From Steroidobacter agaridevorans (GTDB lineage: Bacteria; Pseudomonadota; Gammaproteobacteria; Steroidobacterales; Steroidobacteraceae), in NCBI RefSeq assembly GCF_009932555.1, contig NZ_BLJO01000003.1, positions 682,001 through 746,000 of the forward strand: a stretch of DNA of 64,000 nt, read 5' to 3'. Below, piece by piece: positions 6,636 to 14,780 of the stretch. The notes beneath the pieces are model-generated. The model did no database searches. It saw only the letters and a list, made by a program, of their open reading frames with translations, and was not told the DNA's origin. The position numbers were made by a program, and so were the translations under genes. Position 1 is the stretch's first letter, and each line of letters begins with the position of its first letter.

Positions 6636-8498
6636 CTAAGCGCCTTGCTGTTTGGGAACAAGTGCACTGAATTTTCTCGTATCGCTCTGGGGTTTGCCCA
6701 AATCGGGAAGTGGCTTCACATTGATCTTTAGTGGCATCTGGCTGGCAATCCCGCTGAAAATGCAGGTTCCCGTTGGTAGAGTCGGAATGGACTCTTCGGT
6801 TACACGATCGATGTACGACACCGCGCTGGAGATCGTGGCGAGATCGCGTTCATTAAGAAGCCTATGAATGAAGTAGTTGTGCGCCTGAGATGTAATCGTC
6901 GGCGAAATGTCGTTCGGCCTCTGGCTTGATATCGTAACGAAAACTCCGAACTTCCGCCCCTCTTTAATTATTTCCTCGAAAGTTTCGAGCCTGTAATCCT
7001 TCCAGCTCTCAGTCTCACGGAATGAAGCTGTAGAAAGAATGTTGTGCGCCTCATCGATAAGAATGCTCAGCGATTTATCAGGGCCTTCCGTCTTATGTTC
7101 AGCGTATAGTTTCTTTGCGAGTAGCAAAGGCAGTGTCTTCTTCATCTCTAAGTTAAGGTCTGCAAGACCAACAACAACAAAGTTCTTCTGCCAGAATGGG
7201 AGGTCACTTCCGAGATCGAATACTCGATCAATGTCGGCTTTCTTGGCCTTGAGCCTATTGATGACTGGTGCGACATGCTCGTTCTGAGCCCGATTCGCCA
7301 GCACATCAAAGATCAGGTGCAAATATAAAAAGACGATAAGCCTGGAAAGAAGGCTATCGCCAAGTTTGAAATTGGCGACATGATTATAGAGGCGCGTTTC
7401 GAGGATCTTTTCAGGTCTCTGCGCCAAGAACGGCCCGTCGGGCTTGATCCTAAATTCCGATACGGTGTTGTGCCATGCCAAATCCCCGGCCAAGTCCAAA
7501 GGATCGCCATTCTCATCCTCTGCTGGGGGCAAGATCTCGCGCAGGTAGTCCAACAACAAGAATGCCCGAATCTTGTCGCTCATCTGCAGAACATCTCTCA
7601 CTCGATTCCGGATAATGTTCTTCAAGTACGCTTCTGGGTCTCCGTCGTCTGCGTCATGAACCTTCTTGTAGAACCGAATGGCTCGGCTGAGGAATGGCTT
7701 TTGTGTCTTGTCTGTCGCATCCGACAAGATTGATAAAACCTCGATATCCAAGAGCGCGCCCTCTGCCATGGGAAGCTTGTCCGCATTGGCCTCCCGTGTG
7801 GAGAGGCGGTAAACTACCTTGTTCTCAGTGATGCAATGAGCGCTGGTGTATTCGCCATTGAAGTCAAAGAGAAGAAGTTTAATTTTCGTTTCAAACGCCG
7901 CCGGATTCCGTTTCGACAACGTGCCAACAAATTCCTGGTACAGGTACGCAAGCGTATTTGATTTCCCACTGCCAGTGTTCCCGAAGATCGCTATGTGGCT
8001 ATTGAACAAGCCATCAACGGGGAATTCGATGTCGAAATCGTGTCCCTCGATGCTGGCAATGGTTACGGACGGCGAGTCTGCCTCTTTAGTAAGGTTGTGA
8101 ACGAGCCGGATTTTATCGCGAGTTACGATGTATGCCTCGTTTCCGATTAGCGGCAGTTCCTTCGTCCCGCCAGTAAACTTCCCGCGTTCGTCAATATACC
8201 CGGCAAGGGCCACTGTCAGGATTCTCTTGTTTGTATTTACGGCCTCAAAGTTCTCGGCGCCTGTACGGGAATAGTCGTCTTCGATCTTCTCGCCTTCGAC
8301 TCTGCCGATGAGGCTCAGAAATCCCTTGCGGATCTCGACATAGCTGTTCACTGATATGTTTCTGAGGATGTCGCCGTCGAAGAACATGTCTGAAAGATTC
8401 TTGTTCTTGTCGACGAGCACATACACCTTCCGGCCATCTACGCCAGCGACCTCGCCAATCCGTAGAACAGCATCTTGGGTTGGCGTTGTAACATTCAT
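6636..8498 (-). CDS. herA: HerA-family hexameric ATPase of a SIR2-HerA defence pair (620 aa)
   Basis: The N-terminal 110 residues form a HAS-barrel-like beta domain. The Walker A motif GNTGSGKS is at 173-180, Walker B with DEAH (SILIDEAHNIL) near 470, and an arginine-containing ISSQRPNDI stretch follows, as in HerA/FtsK-type translocases. The start overlaps the stop of the SIR2 gene as ATGA, a tight two-gene operon. In SIR2-HerA (Nezha) systems HerA forms a hexamer that assembles SIR2 and provides ATPase and nuclease activities against phage. Unlike chromosomal archaeal HerA there is no NurA next to it. Codons and base composition are clearly more AT-rich than the flanking genes, suggesting separate acquisition. 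Confidence 0.88.
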   Translation of the reverse strand: MNVTTPTQDAVLRIGEVAGVDGRKVYVLVDKNKNLSDMFFDGDILRNISVNSYVEIRKGFLSLIGRVEGEKIEDDYSRTGAENFEAVNTNKRILTVALAGYIDERGKFTGGTKELPLIGNEAYIVTRDKIRLVHNLTKEADSPSVTIASIEGHDFDIEFPVDGLFNSHIAIFGNTGSGKSNTLAYLYQEFVGTLSKRNPAAFETKIKLLLFDFNGEYTSAHCITENKVVYRLSTREANADKLPMAEGALLDIEVLSILSDATDKTQKPFLSRAIRFYKKVHDADDGDPEAYLKNIIRNRVRDVLQMSDKIRAFLLLDYLREILPPAEDENGDPLDLAGDLAWHNTVSEFRIKPDGPFLAQRPEKILETRLYNHVANFKLGDSLLSRLIVFLYLHLIFDVLANRAQNEHVAPVINRLKAKKADIDRVFDLGSDLPFWQKNFVVVGLADLNLEMKKTLPLLLAKKLYAEHKTEGPDKSLSILIDEAHNILSTASFRETESWKDYRLETFEEIIKEGRKFGVFVTISSQRPNDISPTITSQAHNYFIHRLLNERDLATISSAVSYIDRVTEESIPTLPTGTCIFSGIASQMPLKINVKPLPDLGKPQSDTRKFSALVPKQQGA

Positions 8499-9535
8499 TT
8501 CTTTTTCTCGTTGAGCGCCGGGAGCACGCTTCCTAGGATTTCATTGAAGGCTTTGAAGTCGATTTTTCTGCCTGCAGGAGGGGCGATTACTTCGACGTTG
8601 TTGTATCCGTCGAATCGCTTAAGGAATGCCTCTGTGTCTGCGTCGCTGAATGCGAATGCAACAAGTCTCAATGTCGGATTCTTCAGGGCGCGCCGCGTGA
8701 TCCCAAGGATGTGTTCGTCCCCGAAGGAAAACCCAAAGCCAATAAGCAAGGTGCCTTCTCGATCAAGTTCGTTAGCGTAGATCCTGAGTAGTTCGTAGTA
8801 TGTGCTTTCCATCAGCGTTGTTCTGAACTTCTTTGTCTGTGGCAAAACAACAGCGTACTCATCGACGAATTCCCGAACCTTTGCTGGGCTCTTGTCATCG
8901 GGAAGTATGGGCTTTTTCTCAACAGAGAACAGAACGTTGTCGCCGTCCCTCTTCCAGGACAGAGATCCGTGCAGCTTGATGAGATTGATACAAGGGATGT
9001 CGACTTTGTAGTTATATAGGTTTCCTGTACTGGATGTCGTCGTAAAGAATGTGCGCGAGGAGTAGTCAGCACGGCCATTCAAGCTTGGCGTACGACTGAA
9101 CCCATCATTCAGCCGCAGAGATGGATATGAGAGCGATGCCTTTTCGATGAATAAGTCGTAGTTGGTAGTGAAGATCGTCGCTTGCTTGGGCAACAATCTG
9201 GTTCGGCGTTCGCTCAATATCGCCTCTATGATGCCCAGGTATTTGACATAGTGGCCAACGGTTTCAGCGTTCTTTGCGTTCTCGGCGTCGGCGAGCAAAT
9301 CGTTGGTGGGCGTCTGAATCGTGGTCAAAAAGTCATACAATTTCAGATAACCATCATCTTCCTTGTTGCTGTCGAATAGCTTTACGATCTCTTGTTCGAT
9401 CGAGCCTGCGGTTGCAATTGCTGGCCACGAGGCGCCGGACCCGATCATGAAATTGATGTGGCCAGACTGAAATGAGCGCGACAATCCTCTGTGGATGTCG
9501 TCGCTTACCGAGTCTAGTTTTAGTACACGCGCCAT
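8495..9535 (-). CDS. SIR2-domain NADase of a SIR2-HerA defence pair (346 aa)
   Basis: SIR2-fold effector, predicted to cleave NAD+ upon infection and cause abortive defence. Motifs in order: FMIGSGAS (about 29-36, nucleotide loop), IFTTNYDLFIEKA, LIKLHGSLSW with the catalytic histidine, and LIGFGFSFGDEHI near the C terminus, all typical of defence SIR2 proteins. The start at 9535 (MARVLKLDSV) is chosen because GGGGAA sits at proper spacing; the open frame extends to 9607 but would cross the promoter. The stop overlaps the herA start (ATGA). GC is low compared with the island backbone. Promoter elements are visible at 9613-9641. Confidence 0.88.
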   Translation of the reverse strand: MARVLKLDSVSDDIHRGLSRSFQSGHINFMIGSGASWPAIATAGSIEQEIVKLFDSNKEDDGYLKLYDFLTTIQTPTNDLLADAENAKNAETVGHYVKYLGIIEAILSERRTRLLPKQATIFTTNYDLFIEKASLSYPSLRLNDGFSRTPSLNGRADYSSRTFFTTTSSTGNLYNYKVDIPCINLIKLHGSLSWKRDGDNVLFSVEKKPILPDDKSPAKVREFVDEYAVVLPQTKKFRTTLMESTYYELLRIYANELDREGTLLIGFGFSFGDEHILGITRRALKNPTLRLVAFAFSDADTEAFLKRFDGYNNVEVIAPPAGRKIDFKAFNEILGSVLPALNEKKK

Positions 9536-9549
9536 TAGTAATATTTCCC

Positions 9550-9568
9550 CTGTGTGTACGGAACACAG
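9550..9568. promoter_or_regulatory. Small inverted repeat upstream of the SIR2 gene
   Basis: CTGTGT (9550-9555) and ACACAG (9563-9568) form a perfect 6-bp dyad between the predicted promoter and the SIR2 start. It could be an operator. It is short, so confidence is limited. Confidence 0.3.
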
Positions 9569-9612
9569 CTGACCGGTGCGGATCCGTTGTTGCGTGTTTG
9601 GCCGCACGCGCT

Positions 9613-9641
9613 TTTATTCGTTCGAGCTAGCTTATGCGCAA
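9613..9641 (-). promoter_or_regulatory. Candidate promoter of the SIR2-herA operon
   Basis: On the minus strand TTGCGC (9641-9636) and AATAAA (9618-9613) are separated by 17 bases, a reasonable sigma-70 arrangement 78 bases before the SIR2 ATG. A separate TATAAT on the minus strand at 9696-9691 has no good -35 partner. Confidence 0.4.
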
Positions 9642-9721
9642 GTTCTACGAAATCCTAGCGTGCCAGGGGTGATCGCAATGCGCGCTTTGGATTATATCTA
9701 TGGTGGCCTGTCAGGGCTCGA

Positions 9722-10879
9722 TCATTGCAGTAGTTGGGCGAGTTTGGCTTTCAATGCTTGCACGCGCCGGGAGAGTGCTGCGTGCCCTGCGAGCCCTTCG
9801 CTCGCAGCGATCTCAGTCACCGTCTTTCCCATGCGTAGCGCAAGGAATAGTTGGCGCTTTCGAACGTCCAATGCGGCCATGAGGTCTCGGAACAAAACCT
9901 CCCCATATCCTTCGCATTCATCGGTGCTCCACACGGGCGCATCGTCGAGTGTTTCGATGAGTTCTACTTTGAGCTTCGCTCGTTTCGAATAGAAGCTGCG
10001 TTCAAAGTCCTCCTTGATCCAAGAGACGCGCGATGAAAAATCCTCGTGAGCACGCTGGCGCTGGAGAAGCTCAATGACGGGGGTCAGCGACTCCATGATG
10101 CCCGCGCCTTGAATCGCTTCCTCCAATACCGTGTCGCGTTCGCTGTGGTCATTCTCATCCCAGATCGTGCCGCCCATCAGAGGCCGTCTTAGATCGAAGC
10201 AGGCATATTCTTCCGCCGGAATACTTTCCTGGAACTGCTTTCGCAGGTCATCTATTGAGTCCCAGCGTTCGTTGGACTGAACGACCGGAACAAATCCGTT
10301 CTCGCGGCGGTCAAGGGCGATTCGATAGATGCGGTTCATCCAGAATCTGGCATCCCCTGCTAGTAGGCGCAGAGGCGAGGATCTTGAAAAGAACTCTGGC
10401 TTCGTGCGCTTCTGGGGCGCGAGCTTGGACCATATAACGTCAGCGAATGCTTGCTCGACTTTGACCGGGAACGTTGATGGAAGATCGTAGCGGCCAGTGA
10501 GCATGAGTCCCATATTCGCGCGCAAGCGCGTGAGCCCGCTTTCGCGCAGCACTGCATCCGGTAGAAGAGATGCGAGCATCACATGCAGCTCACTGACGCC
10601 CGCGTCAGTCACTGGTGCCAGGATAATGTTGGGATTGGTACGGTGTTCGATGCCGGGCACGCGAGCCGTCACTGCCTCGAACACGTCGCCCGGTCGGATC
10701 TGTCCGGCGGCGTAGTTCTGATTCCATGTATGAAGAGCAACTTGGAGTTTGAACCCTTGCTCAGTGCCGGAGATTCGCGGAGACGGTTCGACGAAGGCAA
10801 TCTCTAGGGGGCCTTGGTCCCAGCGATTCTTCTGAACCACTTCAACCTGTTGCATGAATGCATTGCTTATCGCGCGCAC
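9722..10879 (-). CDS. Unrecognised island protein with C-terminal HTH (385 aa)
   Basis: I do not recognise the family. The GTG start at 10879 is preceded by AAGGGA at good spacing; the ATG at 10855 lacks a binding site. Residues 1-330 show no motif I can name; there are several tryptophans and a mixed alpha/beta appearance, no signal peptide and no membrane helices. The last 50 residues (QLFLALRMGKTVTEIAASEGLAGHAALSRRVQALKAKL) look like a sigma-70 region-4-type helix-turn-helix, so DNA binding is likely. It lies between the SIR2-HerA pair and a divergent accessory gene. The divergent spacer contains three copies of CGCCCGAT, which could be its operators. It may regulate the island or the defence pair; this is inference. 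Confidence 0.75.
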   Translation of the reverse strand: MRAISNAFMQQVEVVQKNRWDQGPLEIAFVEPSPRISGTEQGFKLQVALHTWNQNYAAGQIRPGDVFEAVTARVPGIEHRTNPNIILAPVTDAGVSELHVMLASLLPDAVLRESGLTRLRANMGLMLTGRYDLPSTFPVKVEQAFADVIWSKLAPQKRTKPEFFSRSSPLRLLAGDARFWMNRIYRIALDRRENGFVPVVQSNERWDSIDDLRKQFQESIPAEEYACFDLRRPLMGGTIWDENDHSERDTVLEEAIQGAGIMESLTPVIELLQRQRAHEDFSSRVSWIKEDFERSFYSKRAKLKVELIETLDDAPVWSTDECEGYGEVLFRDLMAALDVRKRQLFLALRMGKTVTEIAASEGLAGHAALSRRVQALKAKLAQLLQ

Positions 10880-10972
10880 GGTTTAGTCCCTTCGGGTGGG
10901 TGACATCTTGTACCGGCACGGCAAACAGTTCTCGTGACACCCGCTATTTTTTTTCAGCCGACATCGACTCCA

Positions 10973-11123
10973 CAGCCCGCAACAACGGGCTGGGATTGCG
11001 CCCGATGTCCCGCGCGGTGGTATAGTTACTGCCGGTTGCCGTCACCTGCCGCATGCGCCCGATAGGGTACGACGAAGACGGTTCCTGACAGTCCGAAGGT
11101 TATCCACATAACTCCATCGGGCG
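10973..11123. promoter_or_regulatory. Divergent regulatory spacer with iterated CGCCCGAT sites
   Basis: The 286-base spacer between the gene starting at 10879 (minus) and the ATG at 11166 (plus) contains CGCCCGAT at 10999-11006 and 11056-11063 and inverted as ATCGGGCG at 11116-11123. A perfect hairpin CAGCCCG/CGGGCTG lies at 10973-10992. A plus-strand TATAGT (11021-11026) with TTGCGC 19 bases upstream is a possible promoter lying between the repeats. The arrangement suggests operator sites around a promoter. Confidence 0.45.
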
Positions 11124-11165
11124 ACCCGCAAAGCATGCGCCGGATAAATGCCCGTCGGAGCTTAT

Positions 11166-11324
11166 ATGGATACTCAGCAATTGAAGATCCTAGCGGCGCG
11201 GCTGCGTCAATTTCTGGCCAAGCGCGGCTATGAACTTAAGCATGGCCATTGCCTCGGCTCACCCATCGTCTCCTGGAACAGCGAGATATCTCGATCGGAG
11301 CCAATGAGTTGCTACGAGTGCTGA
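11166..11324 (+). pseudogene. N-terminal fragment of a disrupted accessory gene
   Basis: The frame from ATG 11166 encodes 52 residues starting MDTQQLKILAARLRQFL, which from memory matches the N terminus of a family of about 450-500-residue island proteins (often labelled glyoxalase-superfamily or plasmid-related protein). After KHGHCL the frame loses similarity and ends at a TGA at 11322. The rest of the family resumes in another frame from 11249. The expected segment between the two (about 35 residues) seems to be missing, so an internal deletion with frameshift is likely. Confidence 0.5.
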
Positions 11325-12598
11325 GCGCGAATTCGACTGTAGCGCCGGCGATTAACGCCCGGATGGTGTGGCCTACGGGGCCTTCTCCAGGCATTTATGT
11401 CGCGCCCTCACAGGGCGCCATCGATGCAGTCATCGAGCGCTACGAGCGCGAGGCACCGGGCGAGATGATGTACTGCGAGGCTGCGGGCGAAAGCGCGCAA
11501 ACTTCTATCGCTTTGGGGGAGCGGGGCATCTTCTCCAACGGTTTGCGCAGGGCACCCAATGGCTCGCTCATCATCCTTGGTCCGATGGACATGACCCAGG
11601 AGAGTTGGGAAGACTGCGCAGCCCGAATACTGTGTTCCTCGAACCTGGTTGACGGCGCCAATCATCGAGTTGTTGTGCTCGCCCGGACGCCGAGCCGGAT
11701 GACGCTTCATGCAGATCTGGCGCTGATGCTGCAACTCGACGAAGCGCCAGGCTATGTCGACCCAACTTTGCGCGGCCGCGTCAGCGAGACTGGTGAGTTC
11801 CTCGAAATGGACCGATTTGTCGAAGGTCCCGTCCGGCCTGTGGCCAGCCCACCCATCGTGCCTATTGTGACCGTCCCGCCCCAGATAGCAGGTATCCTCA
11901 AGCGGGCACTTGCATACCGTCCCTACGGCATGATCATGGTAGGTAGCTGGGGTCTGGGTGAACATCGTCATGCACTGCTCGAGGCTGTGATCCCGCTGAC
12001 TGATGAGGTCGGACCAGTCGCGCGAATCCAGCCTAACTTTCGGGGAGAGTACGGGCGGGGGGATTCCGATCTCTCTGTGCGCTGCCCAGACATCCCAATC
12101 TACCCGTCGATTGAGAGCGCCCTTGCGTTCGGACATCGGCGGATAATCATCGAGCGGCCTGATGCGGGGGGCGCGGCGATGTTGAAAGCTGCCTCCCATG
12201 CGTGCCTACTCGTTGACGCGCCGGCGGAGGATGTCTCGGGTGCTGTCTTACGAACGCTTCCAACGACCCCTCGGGACGGGATCCGTACCCTGGACGTGCT
12301 CACCGCAGTTCTATGCGCCGGTGAAATCGCTGACGTGCAGGGCAGGCATCGAATCTGGGATGCCTATATCGCTCGTGCTGACCTGCCTCCGCACGGCGAC
12401 TCTGAGCGGGACTGGGACTACGTTCAGAACCAGCGTGTGCTTCGATGGGAGGATGCGCTGGAAGATCTTATCGCCCGCGGGATCATCACCCGCGAGGGCG
12501 CAAAGAGCGCACTTGATACGATGGATGTCCGTAAAGTGCTCCGAGCAGATAAGGGGGCGAAGCGTCCACGGCACAATTCCTTGACGCCGAGAGGATAA
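11249..12598 (+). CDS. Large accessory protein, probably N-terminally damaged (449 aa from TTG)
   Basis: The open frame starts at a TTG with no convincing ribosome binding site, inside the shorter MDTQ frame (11166-11324). Early residues RLTHRLLEQRDISIGANELLRVLSA, then MVWPTGPSPGIYVAPSQGAIDAVIERYE, GERGIFSNGLRRAPNGSLIILGPMDMTQESWEDCAARI, and a C-terminal WEDALEDLIARGIITREGAKSAL resemble what I recall of a widespread integrative-element family of unknown function. Family members normally carry the MDTQ-type N terminus in frame. I therefore think this is a frameshifted or internally deleted copy; the C-terminal part could still be made if translation restarts. No catalytic motif is assignable. 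Confidence 0.6.
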   Translation: MPRLTHRLLEQRDISIGANELLRVLSANSTVAPAINARMVWPTGPSPGIYVAPSQGAIDAVIERYEREAPGEMMYCEAAGESAQTSIALGERGIFSNGLRRAPNGSLIILGPMDMTQESWEDCAARILCSSNLVDGANHRVVVLARTPSRMTLHADLALMLQLDEAPGYVDPTLRGRVSETGEFLEMDRFVEGPVRPVASPPIVPIVTVPPQIAGILKRALAYRPYGMIMVGSWGLGEHRHALLEAVIPLTDEVGPVARIQPNFRGEYGRGDSDLSVRCPDIPIYPSIESALAFGHRRIIIERPDAGGAAMLKAASHACLLVDAPAEDVSGAVLRTLPTTPRDGIRTLDVLTAVLCAGEIADVQGRHRIWDAYIARADLPPHGDSERDWDYVQNQRVLRWEDALEDLIARGIITREGAKSALDTMDVRKVLRADKGAKRPRHNSLTPRG

Positions 12599-13115
12599 GA
12601 TCGCTCGGATTCGTGAGTACTGCGCCCCAGTTTTCGCCCCGTGTGCTTTTAACTGTTCACCGGTATCGCTGGTGCCAGCCATGTGGAATCGATGCATTCG
12701 CAGGGTCGAGTCCCATCCGCACGACGAGTCCTTTGTGTGCCCAGTTATTGCCTCAGGTGGTTACGTCACGCCGCGCGGGAGCAACATTTCGCGCGTGCCG
12801 TACGCACGCCGCAGTTCTACTGCGGACAGCGCGTGAGGCACTCCGGTGCTATTCCGTCACTCGCGCACGGATGCGGAGCCCACTATCAAGTTCGTCCCCC
12901 GGGAGCAAAGCGCACAGATGTCTGCTCGCCTGCGACAGAACGCGACAGCCTCGAAAGTGTTGCGGTCTGCGCGACTCCTGCGACTGGATGCGACGAGAGT
13001 TTGAACACGAAGTCGCAAGATACCTGCATTGATTTCTTCGGTTCCGGCGTACACCCTGATTTGGTAATTACACAAAACATCTGTGTGATCCACGGACCAG
13101 TCTGGATGGTGCTGT
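12599..13115. other. 517-base gene-free stretch with clustered TGCGAC repeats
   Basis: No convincing gene is present; frames here lack ribosome binding sites and similarity to anything I know. Visible features: hairpin CCGCAG/CTGCGG near 12810-12830, and a cluster of TGCGAC at 12931, 12979 and 12989 with GCGAC at 12942 and 12971 and an inverted GTCGCA at 13012. The cluster lies upstream of the PrtN-like and integrase genes, so binding sites for a recombination or regulatory protein are possible. Confidence 0.3.
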
Positions 13116-13349
13116 ATGAACAACACATACTTTGGTCTTCTCGCCGAGTTCGGCGAGGCCAATATCCCGCTACAGAAGGTCGCGCCCAAATACTTCGGAC
13201 TGAGTGAGGATGAAGCCCGTCGACGCGCGCCGACGGGCTTGCTTCCATGTCGCGTCTTTCGCCTCGGATCGCAGAAGGCGCCCTGGCTCGTGAGTGCCAC
13301 TGACCTGGCTGAGTTGATCGACAAGCAGCGAGATCGAGCATCACGCTGA
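13116..13349 (+). CDS. PrtN-like pyocin-activator family protein (77 aa)
   Basis: A small DNA-binding protein of the pyocin activator PrtN family. Its features are the N-terminal MNNTYFGLLAEFGEANIPLQ, the KYFGLSEDEARRRAPTGLLP segment forming a helix-turn-helix, and the very conserved FRLGSQKAPWLVSATDLAELID. In integrative elements such proteins sit beside the integrase and probably act like AlpA/Xis-type regulators of excision or integrase expression, rather than controlling pyocins. Here it converges with the integrase gene 8 bases away. No strong Shine-Dalgarno sequence is visible, and the start is the first ATG of the family-like sequence. Confidence 0.85.
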   Translation: MNNTYFGLLAEFGEANIPLQKVAPKYFGLSEDEARRRAPTGLLPCRVFRLGSQKAPWLVSATDLAELIDKQRDRASR

Positions 13350-13357
13350 ATTGCTTC

Positions 13358-14575
13358 TCACTGAGTCACTTGCACTCGCTGCTCCATAGCCTCGAGTTGA
13401 CGGAATATTCGCGCTCTCGACGCGCGAGTGTTTGGTGGGATGAGTTCCGCGGCAGGTGGGCACGGATATGTCGTGATTCTGATGGGTGGACTGATCACCT
13501 CGACTTCTCCCGAAGGCTTTCGGATGACTTGTCTAAGATTTTCGGGTCGCAGTTGCGTATAGCGTTTCAGGTCATCCCAAGAGGAATGTAGAGAGAACAG
13601 CGCCACTTCGTGAATGTCATATCCCAACTCGAAGAGGCGGCTGATTGCTTCATGGCGAAGGTCGTGGAAATGTAGATCCTCGATTCCGAGGATGCGGCAC
13701 GCAGTTGTGAATGCGTCGCTAACGGTGTTGGGGTTGTAAGGAAAGATGTAGCGACCCGGTAGCTGCACTGCCTGGACGATGCCCCATCCCTCCGGGGTGT
13801 ATTTGAACCTCAAGTGATTGCCCAACTTTTCCCGCGGGTGCTTTGCATCTCTCACGAGTCCTGTCTGCCCCGAGGGCTCGTTATCGGCGTGCTCTAACCG
13901 GCAGATTTCGGCTTCGCGTCGAGTGGACGTGATGCCAAACCACATGACCCGCCGCATTGGGACAACGGTACATTTGTGTCGATCGCGGATCTGAAAGTAC
14001 CCGTCGAGCCTCTCCAGCTCTTCGTTTGTAGGCCGCCTTTGCCGACGATTGCTGCGGGCGATTAGACGATGCTTGAGGCAGTACTCGTGAGCTTCGTCCA
14101 CGACATCTAAAGGGATCGGGAGCTGTTGGCCCACCTTGGCTGCGTCAAGCACGATCCGAATCCACACTAGATCGTTTGCGGCGGTGGAGGGGCCGGCGCC
14201 GTTCAGGCGGCGATTCCGAATGTGATTGATAAGAAGGTCGGCCGTGACAGTCAGGGGATCGAGTTGTCCAATCGGATGCCTCTCGAGGAACTCAAGGGCA
14301 GACTGTTTTGAGCGTTGCCAAGGGGAGATCGTCTCGAAGGTTTCGATGTACCAGCGGATGAGAGCGGCGAGGGTACGGGTGCCGCCGGAAATGGCGATTG
14401 TCAGAGCCTTTGGATCCTGTAGTTCGACCTCCCGTGCTTGCGCCCATAGCTTTGCCGCCGCCTTCGTGGAGAAGGTCTTGGACTCCTTGTGGATCAGCTC
14501 CCCATTCCGCGTGAGCCGCAATCGTGCTTGAAAGCTGGGTCCCGACTCCCCCTTTCTTGTTACGATTGTGGCCAT
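13358..14575 (-). CDS. int: Tyrosine recombinase, dusA-targeting integrase (405 aa)
   Basis: Catalyses site-specific integration and excision of the island. The start at 14575 (MATIVTRKGES) follows GGAGGT; the frame continues to 14779 but would extend through the attachment region and dusA. The N-terminal arm-binding-like region contains SKTFSTKAAAKLWAQAREVEL. A core-binding SAM-like domain lies at about 70-160. In the catalytic domain I see the arginine in ITSTRREAEICRLEH, the HDLRHEA box, and LHSSW with the nucleophilic tyrosine in DLKRYTQL. It points away from dusA and lies next to its 5' end, matching the known dusA-associated integrases. Inverted and direct TTGTCCCAA-type repeats cover its 5' leader. 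Confidence 0.92.
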   Translation of the reverse strand: MATIVTRKGESGPSFQARLRLTRNGELIHKESKTFSTKAAAKLWAQAREVELQDPKALTIAISGGTRTLAALIRWYIETFETISPWQRSKQSALEFLERHPIGQLDPLTVTADLLINHIRNRRLNGAGPSTAANDLVWIRIVLDAAKVGQQLPIPLDVVDEAHEYCLKHRLIARSNRRQRRPTNEELERLDGYFQIRDRHKCTVVPMRRVMWFGITSTRREAEICRLEHADNEPSGQTGLVRDAKHPREKLGNHLRFKYTPEGWGIVQAVQLPGRYIFPYNPNTVSDAFTTACRILGIEDLHFHDLRHEAISRLFELGYDIHEVALFSLHSSWDDLKRYTQLRPENLRQVIRKPSGEVEVISPPIRITTYPCPPAAELIPPNTRASRARIFRQLEAMEQRVQVTQ

Positions 14576-14585
14576 GGCGACCTCC

Positions 14586-14627
14586 CAATTGTCCCAAGCC
14601 CATTTGGGGACAAATTTGGGACAATTG
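14586..14627. promoter_or_regulatory. TTGTCCCAA repeats upstream of the integrase, possible arm-type att sites or operator
   Basis: CAATTGTCCCAA (14586-14597) and TTGGGACAATTG (14616-14627) are a perfect 12-bp inverted repeat. Between them TTTGGGGACAA (14603-14613) is a near copy of TTTGGGACAA (14615-14624). Three copies of one half-site therefore lie 11-52 bases from the integrase ATG, close to the integrase-dusA junction. Confidence 0.55.
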
Positions 14628-14639
14628 CCAGCAATAAAT

Positions 14640-14780
14640 GCCCACAAATGTCCGGAAATAGCGCAGAAATGACGGTGTTGGAAAGCAGCGGAAAACCCGG
14701 CGAAATGCTCGGTTTTTCGGCCCTGGAACGGGCAAGACGCATCAGTGTAGCTCCTATGATGGATTACACCGACAGGCACT
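14640..14780. other. Probable island right end (att) at the 5' end of dusA
   Basis: The integrase gene and its repeats stop at about 14,630. The conserved dusA coding sequence (RRISVAPMMDYTDRHCRYF) begins at about 14,730. In dusA-associated islands recombination occurs within the first codons of dusA, which is rebuilt by the element. The exact core cannot be defined because the second copy (left end) is outside the window. Confidence 0.5.

Noticed and set aside
9536-9607. Longer N terminus for the SIR2 protein starting at 9607
   Set aside because: The extra 24 residues lack similarity and overlap the CTGTGT dyad; the ATG at 9535 has a good binding site.
12613-13207. Overlapping plus-strand frames in the spacer before the PrtN-like gene
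   Set aside because: No ribosome binding sites, no recognisable protein, odd Cys/Arg-rich composition, and overlap with the PrtN-like gene.
14489-14704. Upstream part of the open frame leading into dusA
   Set aside because: It overlaps the integrase gene and its repeats on the other strand and arises from the island junction; conserved DusA sequence begins only at about 14,730.
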